From assembly GCA_013396915.1 (NCBI GenBank), contig VWZL01005057.1, forward strand, positions 1 to 64,000: a stretch of 64,000 nucleotides of DNA, read 5' to 3'. Position 1 is the first letter of the stretch; each line of letters starts with the position of its first letter. Source of the DNA: Stercorarius parasiticus (Eukaryota > Chordata > Aves > Charadriiformes > Stercorariidae). This document shows, one piece after another, positions 51,196 through 63,196 of this stretch. Below the pieces are notes generated by a model. That model was not told the origin of the DNA and made no database searches. It saw nothing but the letters and a program-made list of their open reading frames with translations. Both the position numbers and the translations under genes were made by a program.

Positions 51196-53344
51196 TGGAT
51201 GACGTATTTCAGGTTTATCATCTCAGGAAGAGAGAGAATTACGTGCAACGGTCTAACAAAAGCACTTAGTTGATAATTAAACTCTAGGAATTTCAAAGAC
51301 AATGAATATTATTTTTGTATAGTCTCACATGATATACAAAATAGTCTTACCAGGAATTTGGAGCTTAATAGTGATCGGCATCAGCTCCAATGTCCTTGGT
51401 ATGTGTCATGGCATGGATTATTGCTCCAATCAATACAAAGCAATTTCCAATCAAGGGAAACAACTGTACATTGTTTTCTTCTGATCCATTTTCAGATAGG
51501 ATTTCTACAGCCTCCCATGGATTTGCAGCTGCCCCATTACAGTCTAATTGCATGACCCCTGTAGAGCAACACCCAAGGAGTGTTAGTGGTACACGGTGAC
51601 ATTCAGAACGAATCAAATATGGTGAAGCTTGCAACTCATACAGAAAGGGAAAATGTACCACATGAAAATAAAGACAGCACATTAAGATACAGGTGTCACA
51701 TATGTTCTTGTTTACAAAAACTCTAGAGTGTTTCTATAGCTCTAAAATGCCCACCTGCCCATTAGCTTATTGTAAGACATCTAGAAATACTCATTCAAAA
51801 TTGTTTGTTTCTTATTTACGGAAGAAAGAATAAAACAAAAGTAAATAACCAGATGTGGTAGCTTATATAGCAAAGTTCCTGCGGAATTTCCTTGTTAAAA
51901 CTAAGCAAACATCTTTTAGCAATACTAGCCTACTAGACAAGATCACAAGTCACTGGGGAGACTGGCTGGCCCCTTCAATCTTCTATATATTCCAGGTCTG
52001 TCTCTCAGCCTGTGCTTTTGGGCATTTTGTCTTTCTAGTAGTCATTTTTTTATTGCTAGAACCTCAATTTCTGTTGATGCATCAGGGAATAAAGGCATAG
52101 CAACAGCTTATATCAGGACAGTTCAGAAAAGAAAGTGAAAGATATTGTTTCTTTTCAAAGGAGCGGGGGAAGATATGTAGGCCAAAGTCATTTCCCAGGT
52201 TGAAATTTTCTATAAGATTGGAGATTGCTGTCCTAATCTCATGAAATGTGTGGTAGTGAACTCAGGTGTCAGGAAAGCTGCTTCAAGTCTCAGCTTAAAA
52301 GAGGTCACCCAGTTCCTTGTTAGGACACAAACAAATTCATATGCTTGGGATGTGCTGAGCTCTAGCTGGATACATCAATCTGACAAATCTCCCCGCCCCT
52401 GGAAAGAGGACACAAATTCTGCAATTAATTCTGAGGATTTTTATGGTGGAAAACATTTTTTTTCCTATGATTTTCCTAAAGATGTTTAACTGGTCTCATT
52501 CTTCACTATCGGTTAGGATTCATGAACTTTGGAATAAACTGGTAAGAGTACTGGGTAAACTTAAAGCCATCATTAAGAAGAAAGGATTCTGCAGTGAGCT
52601 CTAACTCGTAGGAAACCTTTCTGCCTGCTTTTAGAGCAGCTGGAAGCTGTTCTTTGCAGACTTGCTGGGGATGACACTTGCTTATGGATGTCTTGTCACT
52701 GGACTTTGCAACTATACAGGTGTCAGTAAATCACAATTTGTCAGCTCTCAGTGAAAAGCCAAAATCGCTTCTTCCCAAACGCTCTCATTTAAACACTAAA
52801 AGAGAAACTTCAACTCTATGAAAACAACTATTAAACAGGAAAAAAAATAGTTAGCATAGAATAATACTGCAATACAGGAATGCAAAGGCCAAGCAAGCCA
52901 GTATATTCAGACTGCTTCCACCGAGAACTGAAGATAGAGTCTCTTAACATTCAGCTCTCAAGCCTGCAGGGATAATTACAGATGATTATGTCACCTCAAC
53001 AGTGAACATCAGCTCTTGCTATTCTGAAGTGTTCTGGCCACAAGGGGAGGTGATGGACTCAAAAGAAGCAATTGATAATTCTAAACAACTTCTGTAGTGA
53101 TAGAAGTAGAACATATTAGTCTGCCCAAAGTTTCACAAGCATTTTCTTAAATGAAATAATAATAATTAAAGAAAACCCTAAAAGTAGGTTAGGTGTATTT
53201 GACATCTTGACTTCTATGACCTGGATGGAAGCTGAGAACAGACTTCCATAGCTTCATGCAAGCTAGAGGCTGAAAGGGGATTCTGGAAGAGATCAGCTGG
53301 ACTATGGGAATATTCCAACATAATTGTGGGTAGTTGGTAGGAAA
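51196..53344. other. Unique DNA between two CR1 copies
   Basis: Nothing is recognisable. Short frames (for example 51365-51682 minus, 52241-52489 plus) resemble no family. Confidence 0.55.
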
Positions 53345-54082
53345 ATCATAGAATCGTAGTATAGAATCATAGAATCATAGAGTTGGAAGGGACCTCTGGA
53401 GATCATCTAGTCCAACCCCCCTGCCAGAGCAGGGTCACCTTAGAGCAGGTTGCACAGGAATGCATCCAGGCGGGTTTTGAGTGTCTCCAGAGATGGAGAC
53501 TCCACCACCTCTCTGGGCAGCCTGTGCCAGCGCTCCGCCACCCTCAAAGTAAAGAAGTTCTTCCTCAAGTTTAGGTGGAACTTCCTATGCTCAAGTTTGT
53601 GCCTGTTACCTCTTGTCCTGTCACTGGGCACCACTGAAAAGAGCCTGGCCCCATCCTCCTGACACCCACACTTTAAGTATTTATAAGTGTTGATAAGGTC
53701 CCCCCTCAGCCGTCTTTTTTCCAGACTGAAGAGACCCAAATCCNCCACCGAGCTGCTCTCCAGCAGGTCAGCCCCCAACCTGTACTGGTGCATGGGGTTA
53801 TTCCTCCCCAGGTGCAGCACCCTACACTTGCCCTTGTTGAATTTCATAAGGGTCCTCTCCGCCCAACTCTCCAGCCTGTCTAGGTCTCTCTGTATGGCGG
53901 CACAGCCTTCTGGTCTGTCAGCCACCGCCCCCCGCCCCCCAGCTTTGTGTCATCGGCAAACTTGCTGAGCGTGCACTCTATCCCTTCATCCAGGTCACTG
54001 ATGAATATATTGAAGAGGACTGGACCCAGTATTGACCCCTGGGGAACGCCACTTGTCACTGACCTCCAACTAGACTCTGTGT
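53345..54082 (-). mobile_element. CR1 LINE, 5'-truncated copy (minus strand) with an N junction
   Basis: The 3' end is at the left, with several ATAGAATC octamers (53345-53381), then GTTGGAAGGGACCTCTGGAG, CATCTAGTCCAACCCCCCTG and CCAGAGCAGGGTCACC. Upstream it carries the RT C-terminal half to about 54082. The 3' UTR identifies a third CR1 subfamily, distinct from those at 50.5 kb and 62.1 kb. At the N (53744) about 280 bp of internal sequence is missing relative to the 15981 copy. The right-hand boundary is uncertain because the last recognisable CR1 codons are SSWRSVTSG. Confidence 0.95.
53440..54082 (-). pseudogene. CR1 ORF2 reverse-transcriptase C-terminal fragment, frameshifted
   Basis: On the minus strand, [17 protein letters not shown] leads to an intact FADD active site (53949-53960) and then LGG. 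The frame is lost in a G6-C-G6 run (53926-53940 on the plus strand) and resumes in another frame with [20 protein letters not shown]. It continues with [12 protein letters not shown] and then [18 protein letters not shown] across the N at 53744. It runs from there to [10 protein letters not shown] and a stop at 53440-53442, probably the native C-terminus. No complete RT is encoded. The G-run frameshift could be a real mutation or a base-calling error. Confidence 0.9.
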
Positions 54083-57000
54083 CCCTAAAAATCATTTCAA
54101 TAAATCTAATACCAGAGTAAACGTCATTCATACAACAGATATGATATACTGATGTTATAATGAAGCTGTAGCTCTTATTTACAAAACCCTTGGCTTTTTA
54201 ACTGATACTGTAACAGGGCAAATGTATAGCATAGGACATTTGTAATTTAGGACAAAGATCCTACAGGGTGACATAGAAAACTATTTTCATTTTGAATCTC
54301 AATAAGCCAACTTCTCATAAAGAATCTACCAATAGTGCCAAATGTAAACCCAGTAAGGAAAGTAGCTGGTCAACTAACAGTTAGTGTCTTAATTGCCATT
54401 TTATACATTCTTCTCCATAGCCCATAGTCTGGCAATAGTTGCTTAATCTTGGTCAGACCTTACAAATTTATTCTACCTTTTTCTTTTGTTCTGGTTTTGT
54501 TTTCTCATCATCAGGTGTATCTATCTGCTGAGAGAAAACTACTTCTTTGTTGAACTTTCTGGGAATGAAGCGTGGATTTAATTCCTTTTAATTTATTCTT
54601 CATGTACTTTTTGGACAAATTAATAGCAGCTTAGTGTCATATATTACTTCTCCTCTTCCTCATGGGACTACTTTCTCACACTGTAAGAGGTGGACAAACA
54701 GATTCTAATTCTTGGTATGCTTTTCTGAATGGTTTCTAGAACTTCTGTTGAAAAGGACAGCAACCTGCCAAAGCACGAGGGCATCAGTTAAATTCTCCTT
54801 ACACCTGTTTCATTTCAGAATGTTTTTTGCAAGAAGAAACTATTGTGACTATGTTGAACTGAGGTGAAAGGCAGTTGGTTCTGCAAGAGAGCAATGCCTT
54901 AATGAAGATCTTGGATAAAATCCTAACTGCGGTGAAACATCAGTGTTGTCCTGAATTGGCCTCGGAAGTTATCAAACTTAATTTTTCACATGCACTAGAA
55001 CTCTTATTTTCCTGCAAAAGCAACCTTTCCTTTTCATTAGTTTGAAGTGAAAACTTTAGCTAGTGATAATATTCTCCCCCTGACACACACCCTTCTTCTG
55101 ACTCAGAAGATTTGATTAAGCATATGTATTAGATGGGATAATACATAACAACTGCTTGATTTTAATTATCTTGGATTCTGATGCCAATGTCAGTGATGAC
55201 AGATGCCAGTGGGAGTTCTGAGTACAAGTACGGGGCAAGTCAAGGGTCTGACCAGGCACTCCTTCTTGATAGTCTTGTGTTTAGTTTCTGAATTACTTTA
55301 TCTTAATTACCTCTCCCACAGTTCTAACAAATACTATCATATGGATGATGTTTAGTTGACAATATAGTTAAGACTCAATACGTGCTTTTCCTTTAATTAG
55401 TAAAATTGTTTTTAAGATAAATGTATTAGTAATCTGAATACAAACTGATGCATTTTTTTCCAAAGTCTTCTGCACAAAGAATATTAAGGGAAATCTTGGT
55501 AAAGCTACTACAACAGATAAAACAAATTCACATTGATATTAGGGTTATTTTTCCTTAGGGACTAGTACTCTTTAATAACATTTAGTAAAATAGAAACTGG
55601 CCAAAAGTAGCAACTTTATGGCAGCTGACCTTCAGACCTCATCATATGCTACCAAATACACCTTATCCAGGGAATACTCCTCCCTTTTGTCACACATAAT
55701 GGTATTGCAGAATTACAGGAAATGCCCTGGAGAGAGAACTTCTACCCAGTTCTACGCAGTCTATGCAGTCTATTTCCTATGACGTATCAAGTCAGGATCA
55801 ATTATTCCATTTGTTTCTGGCAGGATGTTGTGATAGGGTTACGTCAAAATGTTTGAAGAAAGTCCACCATTTACGATAAAGCTCTAGATATTTTATTGCT
55901 TATTTGAAGAGACCATTTAGATTATTTGCTATTCACTTCTGAAAAACTTTTTAATGTACATTCCTTACTACATCTATTATAAAGAACATCTAAAAGCAAT
56001 TATTATAGCCTAAGTATGCAACAAATAATGTATATAAAAATAATGTATATATAAATAAAATAATCCATTAAAGAGTTAAGAAAATCATTCCACCAGCCTA
56101 TATCATCCTTTTCCAGACTAATGTCTTAAAAGAGCAGCACATATTTCTTTATGACAAGACTTTTCTACTTGACCGATAAGATCCTCCTATGTCCTAGAGG
56201 TAATTCATGCAATTAGAAGAACCAAGTGAAACACAAAAAGACTGTAGGCAGGGGACAGTCATAGACTGACAGGGAAAGAAGCTGTAAAATGCAGTTTTCA
56301 GTGCTCATTACTATCATAATTACTAACATTGGTCTAATATAGTCCATGATTGTTCAAAACATTAACCATAAGCCACATTTTAAGTACATGAGCTAATCCT
56401 TCTAACTTAGAAAATGTGTGTTTCTTGCTTATGTAGTTACTAAGATTCAAGCACACACTTTAGATGCTTTCCTAAGTGAGATTACAGCAGGAAACGTATA
56501 TTCTAGAGCTCTTGCTTCAAGTATTTCCACTTCTGATTGTACTTCCACTCTATCTCTTAAGAAGCCATTATTATTCAGAAACAAATCCCTCCAGAGCTTT
56601 CTTGGAGTTTTTTTTATGATGAGTATTATAGAAAGGCAGGTGTGTGCCATGTCAGACTGTTGTAGAGGCATCATTGTTACTAACTGAAGTGAAAAACAAG
56701 GACTCGTGATTCTCAGATATCATGAGAGAAGACAATTTTCTTGGTATTTGGGCATAGTTAAGTTTAAAACTAACAAAGTTATTTATGTAAAAAAAGCATT
56801 AAAATAACGTAACTGAAAACAAAGCATACTTTCATATGAAACTTTCTGAGCAAAACTGGGATTTAAACAAAATTTTAAATGATCTCATATGGAATATGAC
56901 ATCCTCAGTGGTACTGACTACTTCCAGTCAGTTAAGTGGCAGGGGAAATACAGATAGGATCAAGACATCTACAGCAAAACTGACAAAATATATACACCAT

Positions 57001-60000
57001 GATTTCTTTTTCCAGGTGTGAGCCCACATCCTCAGCTTGCAAATGCTTCATAACCTTTTAGAAATAGAAATTATAATGTGTCTTATCTATTCCGTTCTCA
57101 ATCTGCAACTAAAACAGTTTGCTAGCTTCTATGCTTTTGCTTCTTTTCTCCTTGCTTGCAATGTGGAAGAATGAGGAAGTGCAGCCTACTTGTGGCATGG
57201 GAAGAGCTGACAGAAATGGTTTCTCTCCAACTTGGTCTTGTTGCTAGAAACAGTCTGTTCCACAGTCGCCTGGGGGACAAGCTCAGTGTCTCTTTAAGCC
57301 TCCAGTGTTTCTGTCTCCTGTCAAGAACTGTGAGCACAGCTGAAAGACTGTAGCGCAAGCAGCAAGGGACAATCTCAAACTACAGTTTGAATGTTGGTGC
57401 ACATTCCTCGTGCGGGATTTTATACTAGAAGACCTGTACAGTCATGACTTGACTGTATAGTCATGACCTGAAAGTCATTGACTTTCCATGAGGTGCATTC
57501 TTGTATTCCTAGTTGGATGAAATTACAATATCTATGTCTGGAATACAAATGTTTTAACGGAAGTACTTCTATCTCATAATGTTCTAGGGGCTCTCCCCAA
57601 ATCACTTGGGGTTAGCTTTATTCTTTCCCATGTAAATGTTCAGGTTAAACCCAGTAAGCATGAACTTTCAATACCTACCCTGGGAGTACATACAACCCAC
57701 AGAGATAGGGATCTCTGTTTAAAATTGTACCGTGGGTGAGTCAAATGACACACTCTAGATTCCTTTCCACCTATGCATGGCTTAGAGGTGATGTGATCTG
57801 CCGAATTCCGATTTCAGAAACTTAGTTGGGATCCTAAGTTAGGAGTCATAAAGTTAATCCTGAATGCTGCTACTGACAAAAAAAATAAAAATCATGCTGT
57901 GTGTACAAGCTGAAAAGAAAGTTTGCAGTTATGTCCAGTGACAGAGAACCCATGGGAGCTGTTGTGTCAATTGCATTTGGACAAAGCAGAGGAACACTCC
58001 TTCCTGCTGAGTCATTTATAGCCTCCATGTGCTGCTAAAGACAGAACCCAGGCTTTGAACCTTTTGCTCTCTGTAGGGAGCTAGTTCAAATCGGTCATTT
58101 TAGACTCAGACAGATCAACGGTCTAAAAGTCTTTCCATGACTCTTAAGAAACTAGCACCCTGAGCCATCAAAGAGCTAACAGGCAGTGATTCAAGAATGT
58201 ATGCAATTCCAGTAATTCCTTGTATTTTGTGTAAACATACCTAAACTTCCATACCTGTATAAGTCTGGCCTTGGCATATCCATTTAATACTCTGCCTTAT
58301 GTTTCCCTAGTCTCTCCCTCCAGCTTTCACAGGCGAAGCACCATCTGACTCCCTGGCATTTTGCACAGCCGTGCTCATCAGAGTGCTGAGTACGTTGTTG
58401 TATCTGAGAATATGTTTTTTTTCTCTCCATAATGAAAGTCTCAAAGACAAAAGTTGATTTCTGAGTTAGAAGTTATGCTAGATACAGTAGGTATTAAAGA
58501 AGGTCACCCACTACTGATTAAAGAGAGTAGCTTTTCTTCTGTGTTATAATTTAACCATTGTTCCTTGACAGTTCTGTAGCTCCAGTTGCTAAGCCTGCGA
58601 TTACCTTTTTTCCAACCCATTTCTACAACCTGGAAGATATCCTATCTACAGACAGGAATGCAAATACTTCTGCTAATGGCATTATAAGATTTTCTTATGA
58701 ATAGGGAAAATATTCTTACTAAAAACTTTGACATAAATTTCGAATAATCTACCAATCAATTGCCCAGATGACAACCTGATAGAAGACAGCATGTATTTAA
58801 ATAGTTTAAAATCATATCCCTGCCTTATCTTAATTAATGCATTAAGACCTATGCACACAATTCACTATTTTCATAAGATCTTGACAGTTGACCTCATTTC
58901 TCCATGGCAGTTTTAAAATGCATCTATAGTGCTGCATCCAGTGTGTAACCTTACATGAAAGAAAACTTCTATTACAGAAGAAACTCACATATTTTAATAT
59001 TTCTTTCAAATAATTAGTCTCAAGGTGTTCTCAGAGATAAAAACCAAAGGAATAGAATGAGAGACCATGAAGACAAGAAATGAGTGTGGAGCAGTAAGTT
59101 AGAAGTAAACTGTATACAGACTGTTGCTGCTTTTCTGTAATTCAGATTTTCTAGTGAGGAGTCCATAGCATGTTCTGGACTAAGGTGGTACACGCTTCTA
59201 ATTGCATGAGCAGTAAAACCATTGACAACTCATTTAATTTAAGGGTTGCAAAAAAATACTTGAGTATCAGAAGTAAGAAACTACTCTTGCAATAATTTCG
59301 TGATTTGAATAGAGTAAGTCAGCAGAGATTTCTGCTGAAAAATGACCGTTCCATTAGCGAGACAAAATAATCATCTGACCGTTAACCAAAGCAAACAAAA
59401 AAAAAGATATCTGAGTAAGATGGCCTTTGTTTTGTCGATTTGGTTGGATTTTTTTTAGTTTATCCAATTGACGTAAGATCACAAAAAGGCCCAAACCTAT
59501 TAAAATAGATATATCTTCCACACAGACCTTGGAAAATCTTCTAACTACTCTCTGGTACTAATAATAGTGAAGTCATGAGGGATTTTGCCACTCTGCCTAG
59601 ACCTTTTTCATCTGAATCAGAAAATTTGGTGTCAAAAAGGCTGGCACATACACAGACAATATGCATGAATCAACCCCACTCGTGATGCTACGTGTAAGGC
59701 ACAGGTGGGAGCTGAACCTGCTCCTCACGTGGTCAGTACAGGCTCTGGCTTGACTTCACAGTGAGCTTCAGCCTGTGGGTCTCCCCCTCGCAGTTGGACA
59801 CCATTATTTCAAGCTTTATAGCTTTTCCAAGCTGTTATTTGTTGGACAGGTTGAGTTTATTTGTATAAGGTAGGCCAACTCATGGCCTGTCTGCTAATCA
59901 AGTTTCTGATTTTCAGAAAATCAGCTTCCTTTCCATCTCTCTCTAGGGGCTGTGTTGGTGCTTTGTACTGTCTTTCATGCTTCACAGAGGGATGTTTTTT

Positions 60001-62132
60001 AACATGGCCATTAACCCAAAGGCTGGGTCAAAATTTGCATTTTTCTGTGAAGCATGAAGAGCAGCAGGGAAGAGTGAAGCACCTATGGTACCTGGGGAAA
60101 ACCTGGCACGCGGTGAGAAGCCAAACCCTCTGTACACTAAAGTTAAATATCTCAGCTGGAGCAAAAGGACAGATGGAATCAGACAGAAAAGTAGCAGTAT
60201 TGAAGGTTAGAAAATAGTGACACAGAATTCAGCAAGCAGCAATGTGACTGGAGAAATAGAGGGAGGGACAAATGGCAACGTTTTAAAGCTATAGCCTCAC
60301 TCAAACAAAAAAAGGTGGTGCAAGTATCTTGAAGCCGGTATAATTTTGAATTATGGCAGTTTTTCAACCTAGCATAGTAAGTTAGGGTAAAGGATGAGGC
60401 AATAAATGGCCAATCTCATCTAATTACCTGAATCAAAAAGGCTTCCCTAATCTACTGGGCATCACGATTTTACTCTGAGGTGTTCATTTTATATTAAAAA
60501 TGACAACACCAAAATTGTGAAAAAAGGTAGCTGGAATTAAACACTGAGTTGTACTTTGGTTCTGAAGGGAGATCCCCAAAGACTAAATGTACTGTGCTAG
60601 AAACATGTACAGGGTGTCAGTTGTAGATGGCAAGTAAACCATCACCCTCTCCTTACCCTGATGCTAGATTAAGTCATATTATTTTGTGCATTGCTACCTG
60701 AGAATGAAGGTGGTCAAAAACCACAGAAAGACTCTCACTGATCTACTCATTGGCAATGTGGTACTGGCTACTGTAGGTAAGCAAGATTAATTATAAATCA
60801 ACATAAATGAAAATGTCATGAGTGAGTTGATTCTACAGGAGAGAGGAAGGGCTAATATTCAAAACCATAAGCCATTGGGAAAATAGACAGTAATGACTGA
60901 AATGTGAAGTATTTGTTAGCAGCAACCCAAGGGAAAGAGGTGTTGATGGAGAAGAGAGATCTGGTTCACAGCCAGTAGCAACTCTGGAGACCAATATACT
61001 AACATAAGGAGATGATGCACTATTTTATAGCCAGAGATTAAGTGACACAGAAAAGGCTTTTATACCAGGGAATGTTGCTGATCATGTTGACCACCTGTAA
61101 CTTTTGACAGGTTTTAGTAGTGTCCAAGAGGATTTAGGGACCTGTCACACATGTAACCAGAAATGCCTGGAAGAGACAAAACAGGAAAACTCTGTTCTGC
61201 TTACACCAATCCAATGTGGGTATTGTACAGACTACTTGCAAGGTGGGGAAATGAGGCAGTTAAGGTGTCTGGAAATAGTACCAGTGAAGGACATTTGCAC
61301 AAAGCAAGACCTAGTTACAAATATGTGAAACTGTCTTTCTTTAATTGGACTCCTTCGAGGTTTCAAAATGCAGATCTATGCTGAAGACTATATGCAGCTG
61401 CTGCCCAGTGGCATAGGAGGTGTTATGGGTGAAAAAGAGATGCTAAAATTCTGGAAGAAAGTTAGACCTTCTCCCTGACCCTTCTACGGTGTAAGATGCT
61501 AAACAATGGAGAGGGTTATCATACTAGGGAGAAGTCCTTAAGGTTGTGGGATTGCAGCCACATATGGACAGAAACTAAACCAAGGATTTTCATGCACCTT
61601 GTAATGTTTCACGTTAATCAGCAATAATGGGTTACACAAGGAAAAAAGAAGAGAGTAGGTATTTCAGCCAACATTTGTCCTCTATATTAATTGTAACTCA
61701 GCCTCTCCCAAAAGATTTGCTCTTTAAAGTGTTCTCATATTGTCATGCAATTCACCGCACGCTCTTCATATTGCTCTCACTGCTCTCTTCTTCAACAGCT
61801 TCCTGAACACTTAATAATCCTGACTCTTGACATTTAAGAATCTGTTTTGCTTCATAAACATGCTAAATCCACCACACTAATCTCCATCTTACCCACCTCA
61901 CTGCTCTGTCTCCCACTTACTCTCCAGATGGGCCCTGGAAACGTTTTTTCCATGGTTTTTGTCTTGCCTTTTCTCTTTTGTAAGCTTCCCTCTCTAGGAG
62001 AAAAACAACCAATTTTTGCCTGAAAACCTCCCCTTGTCTCCCAGTTTTCAAGTCACAAACAGTGCCAGATAAGATTTTTTAAAACTACATTTATTTTTCA
62101 CTGACATGGAGCTATTCCCCAAAGTTGCTTTT
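54083..62132. other. Unique AT-rich DNA, no supported gene
   Basis: About 8 kb contain no recognised repeat family or gene. Small local structures are present: a 10-bp duplication near 55753-55772 (CTACGCAGT/CTATGCAGT) and AT-rich duplicated AATAATGTATATA at 56029-56055. GTCATGAC palindromes occur at 57441 and 57460. The 15-bp inverted repeat at 59974-60058 is listed separately. Confidence 0.55.
59974..60058. repeat. Perfect 15-bp inverted repeat with 55-nt spacer
   Basis: The left arm TTCATGCTTCACAGA (59974-59988) and right arm TCTGTGAAGCATGAA (60044-60058) are exact reverse complements. Beyond a one-base bulge the outer TC/GA bases also pair. Inside the spacer a smaller foldback, ATGTT-TTTT-AACAT, occurs at 59992-60005. 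I see no target-site duplication, so calling it a MITE would be speculation. Confidence 0.85.
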
Positions 62133-62295
62133 CATAGAATCATAGAATGGTTTGGGTTGGAAGGGACCTTAAAGATCATCTAGTTCCAACCCCCTGCCAT
62201 GGGCTGGGACACCTCCCACTAGACCAGGCTGCTCCAAGCCCCATCCAGCCTGGCCTTGAACACTTCCAGGGATGGGGCATCCACAGCTTCTCTGG
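62133..62295 (-). mobile_element. CR1 LINE, short 3'-end fragment (minus strand)
   Basis: This is the standard avian CR1 3' end in reverse complement: CATAGAATCATAGAATGG, TTTGGGTTGGAAGGGACC, TTAAAGATCATCTAGTTCC and AACCCCCTGCCATGGGC. It continues through TCCCACTAGACCAGGCTG into the end of the coding part (CCTTGAACACTTCCAGGGAT, GGGGCATCCACAGCTTCTC). It is very close to the textbook sequence and so probably among the younger copies here. The overlapping 60-codon plus-strand frame is an antisense artefact. Confidence 0.96.
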
Positions 62296-63086
62296 TTCAT
62301 CTGATTCTCAACCCTCTACATTTTTTTAGGTCTTTTCCTCTCAGCTTTTAGAGGTCTGGGTGCTTTTTCATAATCTCATCATTATTACCTAAATTTCTCA
62401 GACACATTCTGTGATTCCTCCTCCAGCAAGTGCTGAAAGTGGGAAGAGAGAAAAAGAAAAGGCCAATGCAGCTGTTCCAGTCTCCTCCCGCCCCCTTCCC
62501 CTGGATATATTCACACCTCCCTCTCTTCAGAGAGGAGACTTTCAAGTCTGTTTTTTTCCGAAAATATCATCACATCGTTGCTTATCTCCAGAAACGCTCT
62601 GTGGAGAATCCTATGGGATACACTGCAATAGCAAATTTATCTATTCTGGCATCTAGAAAGTTTTCCCTTCTTTTAAATACCATTGAAGCCACACAGTGTT
62701 TTGGGGTCCATTACAAATAAATCTATGACAGGTATGTGTAAACAGCAGTGACTGAACCTTCTAGAGGTCTGGCAGAATTGTCTCCTGATTTTCAGATAGC
62801 AGGAATCAAGATCAGGACAAATTTTCGCACCACCACCTTTCAGGATGTTTGGTTTCAATCCGTGTCTAAATCCAAACTTGGACTTGTTGAATTTCTATTT
62901 TCAAACAATAAATCCTCATGCCCCACTTCACCATTCTTTCAACTTGCATAGCCAATCATCAGGGCAAAATAATAATAATTAAAAAAAAAAGTGAAAAATA
63001 TTACCTTTCAAAACTTTCAGATATTAAGATTCCTACCACTTAAGCTGATGCCCAGTTACATCATTTTTAATGCTACAGTGCTACAT

Positions 63087-63146
63087 TTATCTACATGCAC
63101 ATGTATCTACACATACATCTACACATATATATTTGTATAAATACAA
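63087..63146. repeat. TACA/ATAC-rich simple repeat
   Basis: This is a degenerate run of CTACA, CATACA and TATATA words leading directly into the 25-bp tandem duplication. Confidence 0.6.
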
Positions 63147-63196
63147 CAATACATGCAGATACACTATATAGCAATACATGCAGATACACTATATAG
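63147..63196. repeat. Perfect 25-bp tandem duplication
   Basis: Two identical 25-bp units beginning CAATACATGCAGATAC lie head to tail (63147-63171 and 63172-63196). They adjoin the degenerate TACA-rich repeat. Complete identity suggests a recent duplication that may be polymorphic in the species. Confidence 0.95.

Noticed and set aside
62147..62329. 60-codon plus-strand frame
   Set aside because: It is the antisense of a CR1 3' end.
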